From positions 220,568 to 284,567 of the forward strand of contig NZ_KB890414.1 in assembly GCF_000373105.1 (NCBI RefSeq): DNA of 64,000 nt. Direction: 5' to 3'. The notes under the pieces were generated by a model. The model was given only the letters and a program-made list of their open reading frames with translations, was not told the origin of the DNA and searched no databases. This document shows, piece after piece, positions 7,596-16,577 of this stretch. The translations under genes were made by a program, and so were the position numbers. Numbering within the stretch: position 1 is the first letter of the stretch; each line of letters opens with the position of its first letter. This stretch comes from Neolewinella persica DSM 23188. GTDB taxonomy: Bacteria > Bacteroidota > Bacteroidia > Chitinophagales > Saprospiraceae.

Positions 7596-10589
7596 ATGAA
7601 AAAGCGATCTACGGTATTGGCCTTCGGTCGTCAGTGCCAGCGTATGGCCCTGATGCTGGCTGTACTTTGCGCTTCTTTAACCTTAGTGGGTCAGGGGTAT
7701 GAAAAAAAGTTCGGCGGCCCTAAAGACGACTTCGGTCGGGCCATCCTACAGACTAAAGACCACGGATACATCGAGGTTGGCAGTACTAACGGGGTGCAAG
7801 GGGACGACAACGACATTGACATTTTTGTAGTTCGTACCGATGTTGATGGTACTGTTGTTTGGACCCGTCGTTACGACGAAGGATTCATCGAGCAGGCCCA
7901 AGACGTTATCCAAACGGCTGACGGCAATTACCTGGTAGCTGGTTTCCGGCAAACCACGGCAAATTCCGCCGAGCAAACTTACCTCGTAAAGATCAGCCGA
8001 CAGGGTGATATCCTTTTCAGCCAGTCATTTGGCGAAGAGGGACTTAACGAGAGAGGACGCCAAATCACCCGCCTGCCGGGTGAAGGTTACCTCATCACCG
8101 GTTACCGTAAACAGGCTGGCTCAAGCCGCAGCGATGTTCTGGTCACGAAAGTGAATGAGGACGGAGAGAAGCTTTGGAGCTCGGTCATCGGCGGTAGTTT
8201 CAGTAGTGAAGGTTTTGGTACGATCGTTAACCCAGACGGTAGTTTAATCGTCGGTGCTAACGCTAAATCCAATAACAACGCTTCCGGAGACATTGCCTTA
8301 CATGGTCTTGACGCCGCAGGAGAAGTCCAATGGAGCAAGTACTACGGAACGGACAACAAAAGCGAACAACTCAAGAAAATCATTCGTACCCAAGATGACC
8401 ACCTGGTCTTCGTCGGGTCTACGGATAACTCAAATAAGGCATTAATTGCCAAGGCGGATCTCAACGGAGATACGCTGTGGTACCACGAAATCGACGCGGG
8501 ACCACTGGACGACATTCTGAACAGCGTGATTGAAGAAGACGGTGGTGAAAACCTCGTTGCCGTCGGTCAAACCGTTCCGACCCCGGCCAACCTTGACGTA
8601 TTAATGGTGAAAGTCCGCGCTGCGGATGGCCTGGTGCTCTGGCAGCGTCGCCTCGGTGACGAAGAAACCCTGGATGTTGGCGAAGACCTCGCACAAACAC
8701 TCGATGGTGGCTTTGCTCTGGCTGGCTTCAGTGCCCGTTTCGACGGTGTGCTTGGCAACGAACTCGTCCTCTTTAAAACGGATGATCTCGGTGGTCTTCA
8801 AACCAACTACCTGCGTGGTAAAGTCTACTTCCCCGAGGGCAACGATTGTGGCCCTTACGAGGAAGGCGACCTTGGCCTCTCTGGCTGGCTGGTTAAAGCA
8901 GAAGGTGACGATGCTACCTTCTTCGGAAGCACTGACTCGTTGGGCAACTACGATCTCCGGGTAGACCGGGGCATCTACGAAGTTACCCTCCTGCGCCGCA
9001 ACGATCGTTGGAACCTTTGTGATCCTGACCCGCTAATGGTTGATCTCACGGAGCCCTACGACAGCAATTTTCATGACTTTCCGGTGCAACCGGCTTACGA
9101 TTGTCCGCTGCTGGAAGTTGCAATGAGCGCAACTCCGGCGATTCAGTGCGATACTCAACGCATCACCATTAACTACAGCAACTCTGGTACTGCATCAGCA
9201 ACCGACGCCAGCATTGAAGTTGCTCTAGACGAGAACCTAACGCTCCTTTCCACCAGCATCACGCCGGTAGAAGTGAACGAAACAACGATAGTCTTCGATC
9301 TCGGAGACATCGACCCTTCAACGGAAGGGACGATAACCTTAATTGTTCGCGTAGCCTGCAACACTGTTGTTGAAGGTCAGGCGATCAGCTCCCGGGCTAC
9401 CATCTTTCCCCTGATTGAATGTGTACCTGTGAGTGATGACTGGGATCGCTCCAGCATCGTGGTGACCAGCCGCTGTGATCGAATTGAAGGCCTGTCCTTC
9501 GCGATTACCAACGTTGGTATTTCAGATATGACGCAGACTAGCAGCTACGTCATTGTTGAAGACATCGCGCTCCGCGAGCAGGGAACCTTCGGTCCCCTAC
9601 TCACAGGACAATCCTTAGAAATTCCGGTTGACATCTCAAGCGATGGAAACATTGGAACTTTCAGGCTGATTGCAGAGCAGTCAGCAGGTCACCCAGGCAG
9701 CTTATTCCCTACAGCCGTAGCGGAAGGTTGCCAAACAAACCCCGGCGAAGTCACCTTTAGCACAGGTTACGTAGCCCAGTTCCCCGATAACGACGAGGAC
9801 CTGCATATTGACATTCTTACACAGGAGATCGTTGCGCTGGATCAAGGCGCTGCTTTACAACTGACGGCCTATCCCCGAGGCTATCAAGATTCTATCATTA
9901 TCCCAAAAACAGACATTGAATATTCGGTATTCTTCGCGCTGCCGGGCAACGACTCCTACGAACGCGTGGTCATCCGCGACACACTACCTGAACAGTTGGA
10001 CTTCAACAGTTTAGAAATGGGTGCCGCGAGTCATCCCTATGATTTTGTCCTATACCAGGGCGGAATTTTGAAGATCACGTTTGATTCAATCCGAATTTTT
10101 TCAGGCGGCGGCACGGGGGAAGCTGAAGCAGTTATCCGACAGGGCTATGTCTCATACCGACTATCCCAAGAACCGAATCTTACAACGGGTACTGTGATCA
10201 GAAATCGTGCTGCCGTTTATTTTGACTATGAAGCGCCGGTACTTTCCGGACAAGTTCGCCACGTGGTTGGCTGCGCAGACCTCTTTACTGAAGATGGTTG
10301 CCTGCTGACCTCAACGGACCGCAACTTGCCAAGAGCAACGGGTGTAAACATAAAAGTGAGTCCTAACCCGGTTAGTGATCGTACAACGGTACAGATCATG
10401 GGATGGGAGCCACAAAACACGGAATTCAATTTCCACCTCTTCGATGCCACCGGGCGTACTGTGTACGAAACGAGTTTCCGGGGTGACAATTTTGAGTTCT
10501 TGCGTCCAAACCTGGCCGGCGGCGCTTATTTCTACGAAATAAGTGGCGGAGGTTTTCTCCTCGGAGGAGGACATTTAATACTTCGATAA
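7596..10589 (+). CDS. T9SS-sorted secreted protein with propeller-like repeats
   Basis: Large secreted protein of unknown role, about 997 aa. The chosen ATG at 7596 gives a normal signal peptide (MKKRSTV... ending LTLVGQ); the longer ORF starting at 7476 has no signal sequence at its start. Residues ~30-380 hold repeats of the type GGPKDDFGRAILQTKDHGY, DGNYLVAGF and DGGFALAGF, seen in delta-60/beta-propeller-like surface proteins. Next come a carboxypeptidase-regulatory/SdrD-B-like segment (LRGKVYFPEGNDC) and two DUF11-like beta domains. The last ~85 residues (VSPNPVSDRTTVQIMG) are a type A T9SS sorting domain. An ATATTTGC box lies near 7551, roughly 40 nt upstream of the ATG. Confidence 0.85.
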   Translation: MKKRSTVLAFGRQCQRMALMLAVLCASLTLVGQGYEKKFGGPKDDFGRAILQTKDHGYIEVGSTNGVQGDDNDIDIFVVRTDVDGTVVWTRRYDEGFIEQAQDVIQTADGNYLVAGFRQTTANSAEQTYLVKISRQGDILFSQSFGEEGLNERGRQITRLPGEGYLITGYRKQAGSSRSDVLVTKVNEDGEKLWSSVIGGSFSSEGFGTIVNPDGSLIVGANAKSNNNASGDIALHGLDAAGEVQWSKYYGTDNKSEQLKKIIRTQDDHLVFVGSTDNSNKALIAKADLNGDTLWYHEIDAGPLDDILNSVIEEDGGENLVAVGQTVPTPANLDVLMVKVRAADGLVLWQRRLGDEETLDVGEDLAQTLDGGFALAGFSARFDGVLGNELVLFKTDDLGGLQTNYLRGKVYFPEGNDCGPYEEGDLGLSGWLVKAEGDDATFFGSTDSLGNYDLRVDRGIYEVTLLRRNDRWNLCDPDPLMVDLTEPYDSNFHDFPVQPAYDCPLLEVAMSATPAIQCDTQRITINYSNSGTASATDASIEVALDENLTLLSTSITPVEVNETTIVFDLGDIDPSTEGTITLIVRVACNTVVEGQAISSRATIFPLIECVPVSDDWDRSSIVVTSRCDRIEGLSFAITNVGISDMTQTSSYVIVEDIALREQGTFGPLLTGQSLEIPVDISSDGNIGTFRLIAEQSAGHPGSLFPTAVAEGCQTNPGEVTFSTGYVAQFPDNDEDLHIDILTQEIVALDQGAALQLTAYPRGYQDSIIIPKTDIEYSVFFALPGNDSYERVVIRDTLPEQLDFNSLEMGAASHPYDFVLYQGGILKITFDSIRIFSGGGTGEAEAVIRQGYVSYRLSQEPNLTTGTVIRNRAAVYFDYEAPVLSGQVRHVVGCADLFTEDGCLLTSTDRNLPRATGVNIKVSPNPVSDRTTVQIMGWEPQNTEFNFHLFDATGRTVYETSFRGDNFEFLRPNLAGGAYFYEISGGGFLLGGGHLILR

Positions 10590-10700
10590 CAACAACCCAA
10601 CCGTATTGAGCGTTAGGATGTTACAAAATATGTTGGCTGCTACGCCAATACCAAAGATTTTTTAGGTCGTCTTTTTTTTCATGAGATTATGATTGTTTGT

Positions 10701-10731
10701 GCCTGACCGCTTCGCGGTCGGGCTTTTTTTT
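10701..10731 (+). terminator. Rho-independent terminator
   Basis: Ten-bp stem GCCTGACCGC / GCGGTCGGGC with a TTC loop, followed by an unbroken T-run. It ends transcription from the upstream T9SS gene about 110 nt past its stop codon. It also shows that the next gene cannot start at 10697. Confidence 0.93.
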
Positions 10732-10783
10732 GTCTTGTACCGTCGTACTTCCTTATCTTGTGCATCTGGAATCTATATATACC

Positions 10784-11725
10784 TTGCGTTACTTACTTTT
10801 TTTGCTTTGCTTACTCTCCTATTTTGGTCCACTGCATTCGCAAATGGAACAGAATCCGTTTGAGTTGAAAGACCGGCTTTCGGCAACCGCAAATGAAGAG
10901 AGACCCGCAGCAACCACTACTGGTAATCCATTTGACTTGCAGCCGGGTGCTGGCATTGCCCTTGAAGCCTCCTCTGCACCTGCGACCGCGCCATCTAAAA
11001 ACATCGAGCCCGGAACCCCTTCGTCAGCTCTTCGAACCCCAACAGGTCCACTCGTTATCCAGTCTGCTGATCCCAATCAGGGAAAAGGCACGGTTCTCTT
11101 GATTCAACTGCTGCTGCTGCTCACTTTGGCCGGACTATGGCTGCTTTTCGGCGATCTGTTACGGCAGGTGCTACTAGGCACCGTCAATGATGCGCTTATG
11201 ACGCAAGTTTACACCCGGCGATCCGGCGGGGAGCTGGGCGCACTATGGGCTTGCTACGTCTTTTCCTTTCTTTCCATGGGTTTTTTCCTTTATCTGCTAA
11301 CCTCCTATTTCGAACGAAGCATTGGCTTCGGTATCTGGGGGAGCTGGCTGACCTATTCTTTAGTCATTGCCGCAATACTGGGGCTAAAGAATTTTGTGCT
11401 TGTTTTATTCGCTCGTCTTTTCCCCCTCCGCAAAGAAATCAGCCGTTATATGTTTACGCTGATGGTCTTCTCCATCTTAGCCGGTTTGTTTATTTCTCCG
11501 TTAAATCTACTGGTAAGCTACGCTCCCGAGGAGTGGCGGAGCACCTTTATTTATGCCGGTATCGGACTGCTGGCATTGGTCTACACCCTCCACTTATTCA
11601 GAGGGTTACTCATTGCAAACAAGCTGGTCACCAGCAGGCCTGTACATTTATTGTTGTATATTTGCGCCGTTGAAACGGCCCCCATATTTATGCTTTACCG
11701 CTTTGTGAGCGACTCCATTGCTTAA
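10784..11725 (+). CDS. DUF4271 domain-containing membrane protein
   Basis: Integral membrane protein with a C-terminal DUF4271 domain, a family found in Bacteroidota. The ORF can be extended to 10697, but that would run through a terminator. The TTG at 10784 gives a clean signal-like start (RYLLFLLCLLSYFGPLHSQ) and sits just behind a TATCTTG promoter-like box at 10754-10760. After a Pro/Ala/Ser-rich linker (about 30-95) come roughly seven hydrophobic segments, among them LLIQLLLLLTLAGLWLLFG and LWACYVFSFLSMGFFLYLL. It lies 41 bp upstream of hemD in the same direction. A role in haem biosynthesis is only suggested by this neighbourhood. Confidence 0.8.
   Translation: MRYLLFLLCLLSYFGPLHSQMEQNPFELKDRLSATANEERPAATTTGNPFDLQPGAGIALEASSAPATAPSKNIEPGTPSSALRTPTGPLVIQSADPNQGKGTVLLIQLLLLLTLAGLWLLFGDLLRQVLLGTVNDALMTQVYTRRSGGELGALWACYVFSFLSMGFFLYLLTSYFERSIGFGIWGSWLTYSLVIAAILGLKNFVLVLFARLFPLRKEISRYMFTLMVFSILAGLFISPLNLLVSYAPEEWRSTFIYAGIGLLALVYTLHLFRGLLIANKLVTSRPVHLLLYICAVETAPIFMLYRFVSDSIA
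10956..10993 (+). repeat. dispersed motif, copy 4 (coding)
   Basis: GCCCTTGAAGCCTCC, then TCTGCACCTGCG, then ACCGCGCC, inside the DUF4271 gene, encoding the linker piece LEASSAPATAP. It matches both halves of the motif. Confidence 0.55.
11653..11660 (+). promoter_or_regulatory. Possible internal promoter box for hemD
   Basis: A TATATTTG-type box lies in the 3' end of the DUF4271 gene, about 105 nt before the hemD ATG. It suggests that hemD can be transcribed separately. Position is approximate within a few bases. Confidence 0.35.
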
Positions 11726-11766
11726 ATGGAGGCCGGTATTTTAAACCAAATTTAAGGACGAAAACT

Positions 11767-12549
11767 ATGAGCACAGCCGCAGATAGCGAGAGCAAGAAGC
11801 AAGACCTCAAACCAATTCGTACAATTTTGGTTTCACAGCCACAACCGGAGCGCAGTCCATTCATACGTTTGGAAAAAAAGTACGACCTGAAGATCGATTG
11901 GCGCCCCTTCATTGAAGTCAAAGGTCTGACTGAAAAAGAATTTCGCAAGGAACGTATTCGTCCGGATGAGTTCTCCGCCATCATCTTCACCTCTAAGCAA
12001 GCCATTGAGCATTTCTTTCGCCTCTGCAAGGCAATGCGCATCGAGATGAGCCAGGAGACGAAGTACTATTGCATGACCGAGGCAATTGCCAACTACCTGC
12101 AGAAGTTCATCGTTTACCGTAAGCGGAAAGTTTTCTTTGGCCAGCGTACCATCCAGGACCTTGCACCGACCCTGAAGAAGCACCGTTCTAAAGAAAAATT
12201 CCTCCTCCCTACCGGAAACCTGGGCGCAGCCTTTGTCTCCAAGTACATGGACGACAACAACTTTGACTGGCAACCAGCACTGATGTACCGGACTGTTTCT
12301 TCAGACCTGAGTGACCTCGAAAACGTATTTTACGACGTACTCATTTTTTACTCTCCCCTCGGAATCGACTCCCTTTACGAGAACTTCCCAACCTTTGAGC
12401 AAAAGGATACGCGTCTGGCCGTTGCCGGAAGCAAGACGACTCAGGCCTGCCTTGACCGTGGGTTGGAGGTCAACATCGCCCCTGAGCCGCCTAAAGTCCC
12501 CAGTATGGAGATGGCTTTAGACAATTACCTTAAGCAAAGTAACCTGTAA
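11767..12549 (+). CDS. hemD: Uroporphyrinogen-III synthase
   Basis: Cytoplasmic enzyme that cyclises hydroxymethylbilane to uroporphyrinogen III in tetrapyrrole synthesis. The 260-aa length and two-lobed pattern fit the family: an opening strand TILVSQPQPERSPF, the segment AIIFTSKQAIEHFF, and the closing lobe DVLIFYSPLGIDSLYE and RLAVAGSKTTQACLDRGL. Sequence conservation in HemD is low, so the call rests on these motifs together with the DUF4271 neighbour. The ATG at 11767 is 41 bp after the previous stop, so read-through from that gene is likely. Confidence 0.88.
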   Translation: MSTAADSESKKQDLKPIRTILVSQPQPERSPFIRLEKKYDLKIDWRPFIEVKGLTEKEFRKERIRPDEFSAIIFTSKQAIEHFFRLCKAMRIEMSQETKYYCMTEAIANYLQKFIVYRKRKVFFGQRTIQDLAPTLKKHRSKEKFLLPTGNLGAAFVSKYMDDNNFDWQPALMYRTVSSDLSDLENVFYDVLIFYSPLGIDSLYENFPTFEQKDTRLAVAGSKTTQACLDRGLEVNIAPEPPKVPSMEMALDNYLKQSNL

Positions 12550-12670
12550 TTTTTCGGCTGCCTGATCAGTCTGTATTATTCAGTAGCACCGTAATGGTAA
12601 GGTAAAGGGCGTATGGCAATTATATCTGCTCAGGCTCTTTCTCTTGCTAATCATAACGAATCGTCCCGGC

Positions 12671-13303
12671 ATGAATAATCATGATAAGCAGTTATTACAA
12701 CTGCTTCGCGAGCGCTTAAGCTTGGGCCACCTGCCCGGTGTCAGTGCCCAGAATACCATGACACCGCCCCTCCGCGGAAACTACTCCGCCCCGTCCGACA
12801 ATGCCCGCAAGGCCGCTGTTTTAGCACTGCTCTACCCTATTGACGGCCAACTGCAATTACTGTACATTCAACGAACCAGTCCTCCGGGAGATCGCCATGC
12901 CGGTCAAATATCTTTCCCCGGTGGCTCCGCTGAATTGTCCGATAAAAACGCAGCCGCTACGGCGCTACGGGAAACGGAGGAAGAGGTGGGCATTCCACGT
13001 TCCTCCATAACGCTTTTGGGGGCACTTACCCCCCTGTATATCCCCGTCAGCAATTTCTTGGTTGACCCCTTTGTTGGCTTTTTGCCCGAAAGACCTTCGT
13101 TTGAACTCCAGGAAACGGAGGTCGCCCGGGTACTGGAACTTCCGTTTTCTGAATTCCTTAATTATCAAGCCCGTAAGACCGGTCCGCGTAAACTCACCAG
13201 TGGCATCACCCTTCATGATACTCCTTACTGGCACATTCAGGGCGAAGAAATCTGGGGAGCTACTTCGATGATGACTGCGGAGCTTATCGCCTTAGTGAGT
13301 TAG
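12671..13303 (+). CDS. Nudix hydrolase, CoA pyrophosphatase type
   Basis: Cytoplasmic Nudix enzyme, probably hydrolysing the pyrophosphate of CoA or derivatives. The Nudix box is near residues 84-108 (FPGGSAELSD, then ALRETEEEVGI), preceded by the CoA-type segment RHAGQISFPGG. The length of 210 aa fits the YeaB/NudL group. I chose the ATG at 12671 (MNNHDKQLLQ) over the upstream TTG at 12644. The gene ends in the words TTAGTGAGTTAGTGAGTCAC, a short example of the low-complexity words found at several gene ends here. It is convergent with tolC, 8 bp away. Confidence 0.9.
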   Translation: MNNHDKQLLQLLRERLSLGHLPGVSAQNTMTPPLRGNYSAPSDNARKAAVLALLYPIDGQLQLLYIQRTSPPGDRHAGQISFPGGSAELSDKNAAATALRETEEEVGIPRSSITLLGALTPLYIPVSNFLVDPFVGFLPERPSFELQETEVARVLELPFSEFLNYQARKTGPRKLTSGITLHDTPYWHIQGEEIWGATSMMTAELIALVS

Positions 13304-13311
13304 TGAGTCAC

Positions 13312-14994
13312 CTACTCGACGAAGAGTTTCTCCCCAGTAACAAAGTCGAATAAAGTCAACCTGCGCAGCTCGTAATACCCGATCCAGAAATCGCGGAGGC
13401 TGGACATATACTGGCGTCGGGCCTCGTCCATTTCCCGTACTGCGAGGTTAAGCTCGATGATGCTAAGCTTTCCAATAAGATAGCGCTTACGTGTGATCTC
13501 TTCCCGGCGAAGGGCAACCTCGTAGGCCCGATCGCCCAGGGCCACCTGGTTACGGAGCAAGTCAAATTGGCCGACCTGGAGGCGGATGCGCCGCTCAAAG
13601 CTGATTCTTTCCTGTGCAATGTTGAGTAATTCCAATTCCTGATTGGATCTGGCCACTTCGATCCGGCTGCGGGCTTTCCCGAAATCGGCGATCGGTACCT
13701 GGATCCCCAGTGTGACCACCTCCTGATCGATGAGTCCATCATAGGCACTTCCGAAGCTGTTGCCCGTCCCCGACAGACCGAATTGCCCCTGAATATTCAC
13801 CTGGAACCCATTATCCTTTTTTGCCTGATCGAGGTCAGCAGCGGCCTCCAGTGCTCTTCGTTCAAAACCAAGAATCAGGCTACGATTTTCCATTGCGTAC
13901 CCGAGAGCTTCCTCCGGGTCAACCTGATTGGTGGGGATGGAAGACGGTGGCCGGAGCTGAAAGTCGGCATTTTCGGTAATTCCCAGGAAACTGCGAAGTT
14001 CTTCGTTTGCGGTTTGAGCGTTCAGGTTGGCACTGGCCAGTGCGGCGTTGGCGTTCATCACGCTCAGCTCAATCTGCAGCAGGTCGGTTTCGGCGATCCG
14101 CCCGACGCCGTAACGCCCCTGACTGATCTGGTACAGGGTATCCGAATTTGCCTTATTCTTGGTGGCAGCCTCCAGGTTGAGCTGGGCGATCAGCAAATCG
14201 AAGAACAGATCGGAAGCGATGGCTGCGGCCTGCTCCTTCGATTCATTGAAAAACCGCTTGTTCTCCAGGTAGCGCAGCGGTTCTATTTTCTGGCGCCAAC
14301 GCAGGTCATTATATCCCCGCAATGGTTGGATGAACCCCAGGGATATCGGGGTGGACAGGTAGGAAAGTGAATAAGGGTTCAGGTCTGTTTTAAAAACATC
14401 AAGCCGGCGGAGGCTGGTGGTGAGAAAAACCTGTCCGCCGGTAGCAACGATGGGCTGAGACAGAGAGATGCTTAAGGTGTTCCGCATGAGGGCCCGGCTG
14501 ATGAAGTCCTCCCGACCATCGGGCAAGATGATGTTGTCGATGGACCGGTTCAGGCCCGGCAACGTGGCGTTGAGCTGAATTTGCGGTTTAAAATCTGCCT
14601 GAAACGAACGGTATCGCCAAAGGGTGTTATTGAGGCGGGTTTCGGCCAGCTTCATGTCGGGAGACTCGCTGCGCGCGATATCTACCACCTCGTTGAGGGT
14701 CAGTTCGTAGACCTTCTGCGCGTAGGTTTGGGCGGGGCCGCAGGTGCAGAGGAGAGTTAGAAGGAGCAGGGGAAGCCGAAGTTCCCTGACCAAATCAGCT
14801 CTCTTTAGTCCCCCCAGGTACAGACTGCGCAGCGGGCGGAAGCCGGGATGGGCTACTGAAGTGCTCGCAACGCCCGTGTGCCCCTCCCCCGGCTCCTCTC
14901 CCCCGGAGAGGGGAGAGGTCTGTGCTCGCTTCCGCTCGTTTGGTAAAGCTCTTTGAGAGCTATGGGAAAATTGGGGGCTAAAAGTGTTTTTCAT
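13312..14994 (-). CDS. TolC-family outer-membrane efflux protein
   Basis: Outer-membrane channel of a tripartite efflux pump. Two tandem outer-membrane-efflux repeats are visible: LTLNEVVDIARSESPDMKLAETRLNN with the first long helical hairpin, then EALGYAMENRSLILGFERRALEAAADLDQAKKD with the second. It is the last gene of an operon with the adaptor and permease. The N-terminus is odd. The ATG at 14994 (MKNTFSPQ) is followed by about 65 residues of non-coding-looking sequence containing a C-rich hairpin repeat and a dispersed motif copy, and only then by a hydrophobic signal segment (LRLPLLLLTLLCTC). A TTG at 14793 would give a normal signal peptide and may be the true start. Confidence 0.88.
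   Translation of the reverse strand: MKNTFSPQFSHSSQRALPNERKRAQTSPLSGGEEPGEGHTGVASTSVAHPGFRPLRSLYLGGLKRADLVRELRLPLLLLTLLCTCGPAQTYAQKVYELTLNEVVDIARSESPDMKLAETRLNNTLWRYRSFQADFKPQIQLNATLPGLNRSIDNIILPDGREDFISRALMRNTLSISLSQPIVATGGQVFLTTSLRRLDVFKTDLNPYSLSYLSTPISLGFIQPLRGYNDLRWRQKIEPLRYLENKRFFNESKEQAAAIASDLFFDLLIAQLNLEAATKNKANSDTLYQISQGRYGVGRIAETDLLQIELSVMNANAALASANLNAQTANEELRSFLGITENADFQLRPPSSIPTNQVDPEEALGYAMENRSLILGFERRALEAAADLDQAKKDNGFQVNIQGQFGLSGTGNSFGSAYDGLIDQEVVTLGIQVPIADFGKARSRIEVARSNQELELLNIAQERISFERRIRLQVGQFDLLRNQVALGDRAYEVALRREEITRKRYLIGKLSIIELNLAVREMDEARRQYMSSLRDFWIGYYELRRLTLFDFVTGEKLFVE
14728..14774 (-). repeat. dispersed motif, copy 5 (signal peptide of tolC)
   Basis: On the minus strand: CTGCTCCTTCTAACTC, TCCTCTGCACCTGCG, GCCCCGCCCAAAC. 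It encodes the end of the TolC signal segment (TLLCTCGPAQ). Confidence 0.75.
14879..14921. repeat. C/G-rich hairpin repeat in the tolC 5' region
   Basis: The segment reads CCCCTCCCCCGGCTCC followed by TCTCCCCCGGAGAGG and GGAGAGG, giving an internal CTCTCC...GGAGAG hairpin. Read as protein it would give TSPLSGGEEPGEGH. It resembles widely distributed CTCTCCC/GGGAGAG extragenic repeats and seems out of place inside a signal-peptide region. Confidence 0.6.
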
Positions 14995-15016
14995 GTTAAT
15001 TTGTTTCCAGGGGTGG

Positions 15017-15064
15017 AGCTTGCTCATTTATCCTTTACCCGGCACCTGCGTTCGCGCCGGAAAA
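15017..15064 (+). repeat. dispersed motif, copy 6
   Basis: GAGCTTGCTCATTTATCC, then CGGCACCTGCG, TTCGCGCCGGAAAA. It lies between tolC and the permease gene and points outward from copy 5, so copies 5 and 6 bracket the tolC 5' region. Confidence 0.75.
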
Positions 15065-15072
15065 TCATTATT

Positions 15073-16404
15073 CTAGTCTGATCTTAACGCCTTAATTGGA
15101 TCCAGTTTCGCCGCCCGGCGGGCAGGAAACAGGCCAAAGACCAACCCAATGACAGACGCGACACCAAAGGACAAAATCACGCTCCAGGCCGAGACCTGGG
15201 TGGGTATTTCATAGTTCGCGCCGATGAATCCCGCAGCCCCGACCCCCAGCAAAATGCCGGTGATGCCCCCCAACAGGCTGATGAATACGGCTTCGAGCAG
15301 GAACTGCTGCACAATGTCCTGCTGGGTAGCCCCCAGGCTGCGGCGCGTGCCGATCTCCTTAGTCCGCTCCAGGACCGATGCGAGCATGATGTTCATGATA
15401 CCGATGCCGCCAACAAGTAGCGATATCCCGGCGATGAACGCCAACACCTTATTAAAGGTATCCTGGGTTTGCTGCTGGGCCTCCAGCATTTTTTCCGGGA
15501 CCGCCATCTCATAGTCGATCACCGTTTGGTGCCGGCGCTTGAGGAGACGAGCCACCACATTACTGGTGGCCAGCAGTTCATCGGATTCGGCCACCCGGAT
15601 GACCATCCGGTCCAGCTGATGATAATTTTCTTCGCCCCCATTACCACTGTTCCCACGGTTGTCGCCAATGTTCCGGGAGTGAGCATAACTACGGTCCTTG
15701 AAGCGAATCAGTGCCGTCTGCAGTGGTACATAGATGTCCTGGTTGTAATCCCGTATTCCCAGATTTTCAAGCTGGTCTTTTTTGGCAATGCGCTCCTTAA
15801 GCACCCCGATTATTCGCAACCAGGTCTGCCCACATTTGATACGTTGCCCAATGGGGTTTCCCTCACTGAAGTAGCGCCGGACGATGTCTTGCCCAATGAT
15901 GCAAACGGGATCCCCCTTCTCCTGATGTACATCATGGAAGAGCTTACCTCGCTCAACATTCAGGTTGTTCAACTCAAAGAATGCGTTGGTTACCCCTACG
16001 GCTCTGCTCTTGCCTATTTTCCCGTCCCGGATGACCGTTGTTGGTAGAACGACCTCGGGGCTAATGGCTTCCACTCCCGGCAGAATGGCGTGGATTGCCC
16101 GGACATCTCCCAGGTTTAACCCCGGAGACCAGGGCTTGGTGTTTTTTTCCTGACCGGCAGATTGGGCCGCAGCGGCATCGTCTCCCTCGGCAGCCTCCAT
16201 CAGGCTGGTCACCACAATATTGTTTGCACCGATGAGCCGCATCTGAGCCAGGATCGCTTCACGTGCACCCGTTCCGATGGCCAGCATAGCGATCACCGCA
16301 GCAACGCCGAAAACGATGCCGAGGGCAGTAAGAAAGGCCCGTAACCGATTGGCGGCTACTCCTTCGAGGGCCAGTTGAAAATTAAATAGCAGTTTTTTCA
16401 TCAT
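15073..16404 (-). CDS. ABC transporter permease, MacB/FtsX type
   Basis: Inner-membrane permease of a MacAB-type exporter. It opens with the typical N-terminal helix and phrase FLTALGIVFGVAAVIAMLAIGTG, followed by the large periplasmic MacB_PCD domain (about 45-300). The FtsX domain holds three further helices (AFIAGISLLVGGIGIMNIML, FLLEAVFISLLGGITGILLG, ILSFGVASVIGLVFGLFPA). The length of 443 aa is that of a permease without a fused ATPase. It lies in an operon between the HlyD-type adaptor and TolC. No ATP-binding subunit gene lies in this cluster, so it must be supplied from elsewhere. Confidence 0.93.
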   Translation of the reverse strand: MMKKLLFNFQLALEGVAANRLRAFLTALGIVFGVAAVIAMLAIGTGAREAILAQMRLIGANNIVVTSLMEAAEGDDAAAAQSAGQEKNTKPWSPGLNLGDVRAIHAILPGVEAISPEVVLPTTVIRDGKIGKSRAVGVTNAFFELNNLNVERGKLFHDVHQEKGDPVCIIGQDIVRRYFSEGNPIGQRIKCGQTWLRIIGVLKERIAKKDQLENLGIRDYNQDIYVPLQTALIRFKDRSYAHSRNIGDNRGNSGNGGEENYHQLDRMVIRVAESDELLATSNVVARLLKRRHQTVIDYEMAVPEKMLEAQQQTQDTFNKVLAFIAGISLLVGGIGIMNIMLASVLERTKEIGTRRSLGATQQDIVQQFLLEAVFISLLGGITGILLGVGAAGFIGANYEIPTQVSAWSVILSFGVASVIGLVFGLFPARRAAKLDPIKALRSD

Positions 16405-16407
16405 TTT

Positions 16408-16573
16408 AGTGGTCTGTCAACATTGAATATGCGGGTAATCTGCGGTGTCTGTTGTCGCTGAACTTCGTTGAAAAACCACTTCTGTAGCTACGGCTATGCA
16501 AGCGGTTTTCCGCCTCGTTCAGCGACAAAATCCACCAGCACCTGACCCGAATATTCAACATTGACAAACCACT
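16408..16573. repeat. 166-bp imperfect palindrome between adaptor and permease genes
   Basis: The outer arms 16408-16436 and 16545-16573 are reverse complements with about four differences in 29 positions (AGTGGTYTGTCAA, TTGAATAT, CGGGT). Inner arms continue with TGTCGCTGAAC (16454-16464) against GTTCAGCGACA (16518-16528) and AAAACC against GGTTTT. The loop is near 16490-16498. It lies in the transcribed spacer of the efflux operon. Confidence 0.9.
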
Positions 16574-16577
16574 GGGT

